Origin: an uncultured Cellvibrionales bacterium
GTDB lineage: Bacteria; Pseudomonadota; Gammaproteobacteria; Pseudomonadales; UBA7434
Length of the DNA: 14,872 bases
NCBI GenBank assembly: GCA_937897785.1
Contig: CALCNB010000146.1
Coordinates: 1 to 14,872 of the forward strand
Direction of reading: 5' to 3'
This document shows, in pieces, positions 11,871-14,872 of the stretch. Position 1 is the stretch's first letter. Each line of letters opens with the position of its first letter. The notes beneath the pieces were generated by a model. The model saw only the letters and a list, made by a program, of their open reading frames with translations, did no database searches and was not told the origin of the DNA. Position numbers and translations under genes: made by a program.

Positions 11871-14753
11871 GTGAGCAAAGTTAATTACTACTTAAATAAT
11901 CCATTGATCCATCGCGATCGCAAGTTAGCCAAGCATGATTCAGCATGGGTAAGCAGTTTTGCTTGCCCAGAGCTCCGCCCGCTAATTATTTGTCGTGGAC
12001 CAATCAGAAAAGAAGTGATGGACGTTTTTTCTGAAATGGGAATCGATAAATACGGGATCTTGCTTTCAGAAAAAGATTCGATTGTCTACCCGAATGCGTT
12101 ATCGCCAGAACTAAGACTGCTTACCGACCCAGATCGCATCCATCGCGTGCCTGATTATACAGGTGCTACCAAAGAAGAGCGCCTTGAACGTATTCAGCAA
12201 ATTATTAATATTGCGAAGCAAAATCATTATAACGCAATATTTGCAGGCTATGGCTTTATGGCTGAAGACGAGGAAATGGTTGCAGCAATGGAGTCGGCTG
12301 GACTCAACTTTATCGGCCCATGCTCGGGTACTGTTCACTCAGCGGGCTTAAAAGACGAAGCAAAAAGAACGGCTCTGAAGGTCGGTGTCAGCGTGACGCC
12401 GGGTATCGATAATGCGACTGCTCTGGTATTGCTGAGTAAATACCCCGATCATGAATCACTACTAACAGTGATTTCTGAGTATAATCTTGATGTCGATCAA
12501 GGGCAATTTAATCAAGCCGATTTAGGTTTAGAGGATAAGGCTGACTTGGTGTTATCAGCTGCTTATGTTAAAGGTATCGACCTCTACACTATTGAGGAGT
12601 TACAAGCGCAGATCGAAAAATCAGTGATCGAGATGTACGGCGCCTATCCAGATAATCGAATTCGATTAAAAGCGATTGGCGGTGGCGGCGGTAAAGGGCA
12701 GCGTATTCTTGCTGCGCCATCAGCTTATGAAGGCAGTCTTGATGAGAGAGTGGCATCTGCCGCGGCCAGGGCGCCCGGTTTGGTGTTGGAAATCTTAAAT
12801 GAGGTTAAAACAACTGGCGTTGGTGATAATAAAAACGTTTTAGTTGAGCTGAATATCGAGACTACCCGTCACCAAGAGATTCAGGTGGTTGGTAACGGTG
12901 ATTGGTGTATTACACTTGGTGCGCGAGATTGCTCGCTACAAATGCACGAGCAGAAGTTGCTTGAAGTTTCTTCGACACATGAATCGATCGCTGAGTCCAT
13001 AGAAGTGGCTAAGCGTAACATCGATAATTCAGTGGGCTCGCCAGAAGAACTGGCAACGCTTGAGCAGGACCTGATAACCCTTGATGCAATGGAGTCTGAA
13101 GCGGCTAGATTCGGGCAGGCCGTAGGTTTAGATTCGGTCTCTACATTTGAGTGCATCATCGATCGTGGTAGTCACTTCTTTATGGAGATGAATACTCGTA
13201 TTCAGGTTGAGCATCGTGTCACAGAGCTTTGTTATGGATTGAAGTTTAGCAATCCCGATAACCCTAATGATTCATTTGTGGTTGAGTCATTGGTCGAAGC
13301 AATGGTGTTACTCGCAGTGCATGGACCACGATTGCCAAAACCCGAACGTATTATTCGCAGTAACGCGTCAGTTGAAGCAAGACTTAATGCCACCAATGCG
13401 GCTTTGCAGCCGCATGCTGGGGGCATGATTGGCTGGTGGTCTGAGCCGATTGAAGGTGAAATTCGTGATGATCAAGGGATCTCATTACACAACCCTGACA
13501 CCGATGTTTTTATGAAGTATAAATTAGCCGGTGCCTATGACAGTAACATTGCGCTGCTGTTAACTCAGGGCACTGATCGACTCGATAGTTTTGAGCGCTT
13601 AGCTGAAATTCTGCGTCAGACGGATTTGGTTGGGGAAGATCTCTGCACGAATTTAGATTTTCATTACGGTTTAACTAATTGGTTTATTGGTACCAATGTC
13701 CAGGCGAGACCGACGACGAAATTTATCGTACCTTATTTGACTGCGGTGGGACAATTAAAGCAAGCCGTCAACAACATCGATCTTGACTATGCCTATCAGT
13801 CAATTCAGCAAAAAAGCTTATCGTCAATTGCCGATGAGGATGGCCAAGCTGCTATGGCGGAGGTCATTAGACGTAAGCAGTCCTTATTTCTTCGCCCTTT
13901 GAAAAGGCTATTATCTGACCCGCATGCTTTTTCAGGCTGGCTCAGTCTTCATCAGCAGGACTTTTCTATCGTAAATGGATCATCATCAGCAGGGACTCGT
14001 TGGAATACAAATCCAATTGTCCTGTTGGATGACTTATACCATTACCTTAATATGGAATTTCGCGAGGGTAGGCCAGCACAAGATATTATTTGGGATCATG
14101 ATTTTACGATTTTATTTGATGCCTTACAGTTTTACGAAACGCTGGACTCTTTACTTAAGATTGATTCGTTTGCTGATCTGCTGGATGTTTTGTCGTCAGC
14201 TGAACCACCTTCTGGGCTGGGTGATGTTGATTGGCAGGCGGTCCGTTCAGCACATGCAGGTTATCAGGCTGCAGCCGATATATTATTGGTGCTGCCCTAT
14301 ATTGCCCTGCAAACAGGATTCTATGAGTTAGGCGTAAATAAAGATTTGAGTATGCGCATTCCTGACGGTTTGTTTGATGAGTCACTACAGAAAGCTATGC
14401 AAAAAGAGTTGGTGCCACCATTAGCGGCTAAGTCAGATGAAATATTGGCCTTATCTGGCGGAATGTTCTATCCACGGGAAGCGCCGGGTATGGACGTATA
14501 TGTTAAGGAAGGTGATCACTTTGAAGCCGGTGATGTCTTATATATTGTTGAAGTCATGAAAATGTTCAATAAAGTTGTTGCGCCTTTTGCCGGTACTATT
14601 GAAAAAGTGTTAGTGGAGGATGACGGTGTTATTATTGCTAAGGGCCAAACTCTCTATAAGGTCAAGCCGGACGAAGAAGTGATTGTTGAGTCCGACAGTG
14701 TGATTGCGAGTAGAAAACGTAATGCCACTGATGATTTTTTGCAGATTTTATAG
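11871..14753 (+). CDS. Acyl-CoA carboxylase alpha subunit: biotin carboxylase fused to biotin carrier domain
   Basis: At 960 residues it is far longer than usual alpha subunits (about 650-670). N-terminal fold: GYGFMAEDEEMV...GLNFIGP, then KRTALKVGVSVTPG to about residue 178. The ATP-grasp glycine loop GGGGGKG is at 270-276, about 100 residues later than in E. coli AccC, revealing an insert at ~180-262. Catalytic motifs follow: HQEIQVVG, GARDCSLQ, EMNTRIQVEH (Glu439, Asn441, Arg443) and SVEARLNA. A long region (~600-870) links to the biotinyl domain, with biotin-accepting Lys897 in EVMKM, followed by a ~28-residue extension. The GTG start at 11871 is set by GAGGAA 6 bases upstream; an overlapping ATG reads straight into TGA. 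With the preceding gene it forms the full carboxylase. Confidence 0.9.
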   Translation: MSKVNYYLNNPLIHRDRKLAKHDSAWVSSFACPELRPLIICRGPIRKEVMDVFSEMGIDKYGILLSEKDSIVYPNALSPELRLLTDPDRIHRVPDYTGATKEERLERIQQIINIAKQNHYNAIFAGYGFMAEDEEMVAAMESAGLNFIGPCSGTVHSAGLKDEAKRTALKVGVSVTPGIDNATALVLLSKYPDHESLLTVISEYNLDVDQGQFNQADLGLEDKADLVLSAAYVKGIDLYTIEELQAQIEKSVIEMYGAYPDNRIRLKAIGGGGGKGQRILAAPSAYEGSLDERVASAAARAPGLVLEILNEVKTTGVGDNKNVLVELNIETTRHQEIQVVGNGDWCITLGARDCSLQMHEQKLLEVSSTHESIAESIEVAKRNIDNSVGSPEELATLEQDLITLDAMESEAARFGQAVGLDSVSTFECIIDRGSHFFMEMNTRIQVEHRVTELCYGLKFSNPDNPNDSFVVESLVEAMVLLAVHGPRLPKPERIIRSNASVEARLNATNAALQPHAGGMIGWWSEPIEGEIRDDQGISLHNPDTDVFMKYKLAGAYDSNIALLLTQGTDRLDSFERLAEILRQTDLVGEDLCTNLDFHYGLTNWFIGTNVQARPTTKFIVPYLTAVGQLKQAVNNIDLDYAYQSIQQKSLSSIADEDGQAAMAEVIRRKQSLFLRPLKRLLSDPHAFSGWLSLHQQDFSIVNGSSSAGTRWNTNPIVLLDDLYHYLNMEFREGRPAQDIIWDHDFTILFDALQFYETLDSLLKIDSFADLLDVLSSAEPPSGLGDVDWQAVRSAHAGYQAAADILLVLPYIALQTGFYELGVNKDLSMRIPDGLFDESLQKAMQKELVPPLAAKSDEILALSGGMFYPREAPGMDVYVKEGDHFEAGDVLYIVEVMKMFNKVVAPFAGTIEKVLVEDDGVIIAKGQTLYKVKPDEEVIVESDSVIASRKRNATDDFLQIL

Positions 14754-14812
14754 CCGTCTTAATTGCTAGTGCTATAGGTATTTCTTACATTGTTAATTAA
14801 GCAGGTCACTGA

Positions 14813-14872
14813 ATGTCAGATTCTGAATTTAATCCTCCTAACAAGAATGTACAAGATTGGCGGGAGCAAGCC
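14813..14872 (+). CDS. N-terminus of a probable methylmalonyl-CoA mutase-like protein (cut by window edge)
   Basis: Twenty codons are visible from an ATG 59 bp after the biotin-carboxylase stop, with AGG 8 bases upstream. The segment NKNVQDWREQA resembles the start of methylmalonyl-CoA mutases, where an early helix of type NVQEWQQLANKEL occurs (E. coli Sbm/ScpA as I recall it). Twenty residues are too few for certainty. If right, the three-gene unit would run propionyl-CoA to methylmalonyl-CoA to succinyl-CoA. Confidence 0.4.
   Translation, partial: MSDSEFNPPNKNVQDWREQA

Overview
The window looks like about 12.4 kb of gammaproteobacterial chromosome (roughly 2420-14872) joined to about 2.4 kb of foreign, phage-like DNA (1 to roughly 2420). 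The host assignment rests on a canonical 324-residue CysB, a ThrH very close to the Pseudomonas protein, and the order cysB-thrH-pabB, which resembles P. aeruginosa except that cysH is missing between cysB and thrH. Moderate A+T content and the gene set would suit a marine relative of the Pseudomonadales/Oceanospirillales/Cellvibrionales, but the genus cannot be read from the sequence.

Left part (1-2420, all genes on the minus strand). Five small genes encode 49, 96, 102, 221 (or 206) and 52 residues; I recognise none of them. Four carry their own nearly identical promoter (-10 block TATAATAnAnCATAA) followed by an A/C-rich leader ending in a strong AAAGGA-type ribosome site. Two intergenic gaps also share a ~65-bp block with a palindrome centred on TAGATCTA. 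This layout of small unknown genes separated by repeated promoter cassettes resembles early regions of large phages or phage-derived elements. A perfect 7-1-7 Fur box lies at the extreme left, probably serving a gene outside the window. No integrase, tRNA or structural phage gene is visible.

Junction (~2415-2432). The uup gene for an ABC-F ATPase runs normally through its first ABC domain to the conserved ARRTR of the linker. It then changes abruptly into a foreign 60-residue tail, and the second ABC domain is absent. This is either an element integrated inside uup or an assembly chimera. It is the most noteworthy event in the window.

Host part. fn3k-like kinase, alr and the broken uup form a tight minus-strand cluster. 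A 170-bp gap separates it from a plus-strand group: a PF06189-type 5'-nucleotidase, cysB and thrH. pabB converges on thrH with only 7 bp between them. After a 464-bp regulatory gap comes an acyl-CoA carboxylase pair: a carboxyltransferase subunit and an unusually large 960-residue biotin carboxylase/biotin carrier fusion. The 20 codons at the right edge resemble the N-terminus of a methylmalonyl-CoA mutase, so the carboxylase may feed propionyl-CoA (or a related acyl-CoA) into the methylmalonyl-CoA route.
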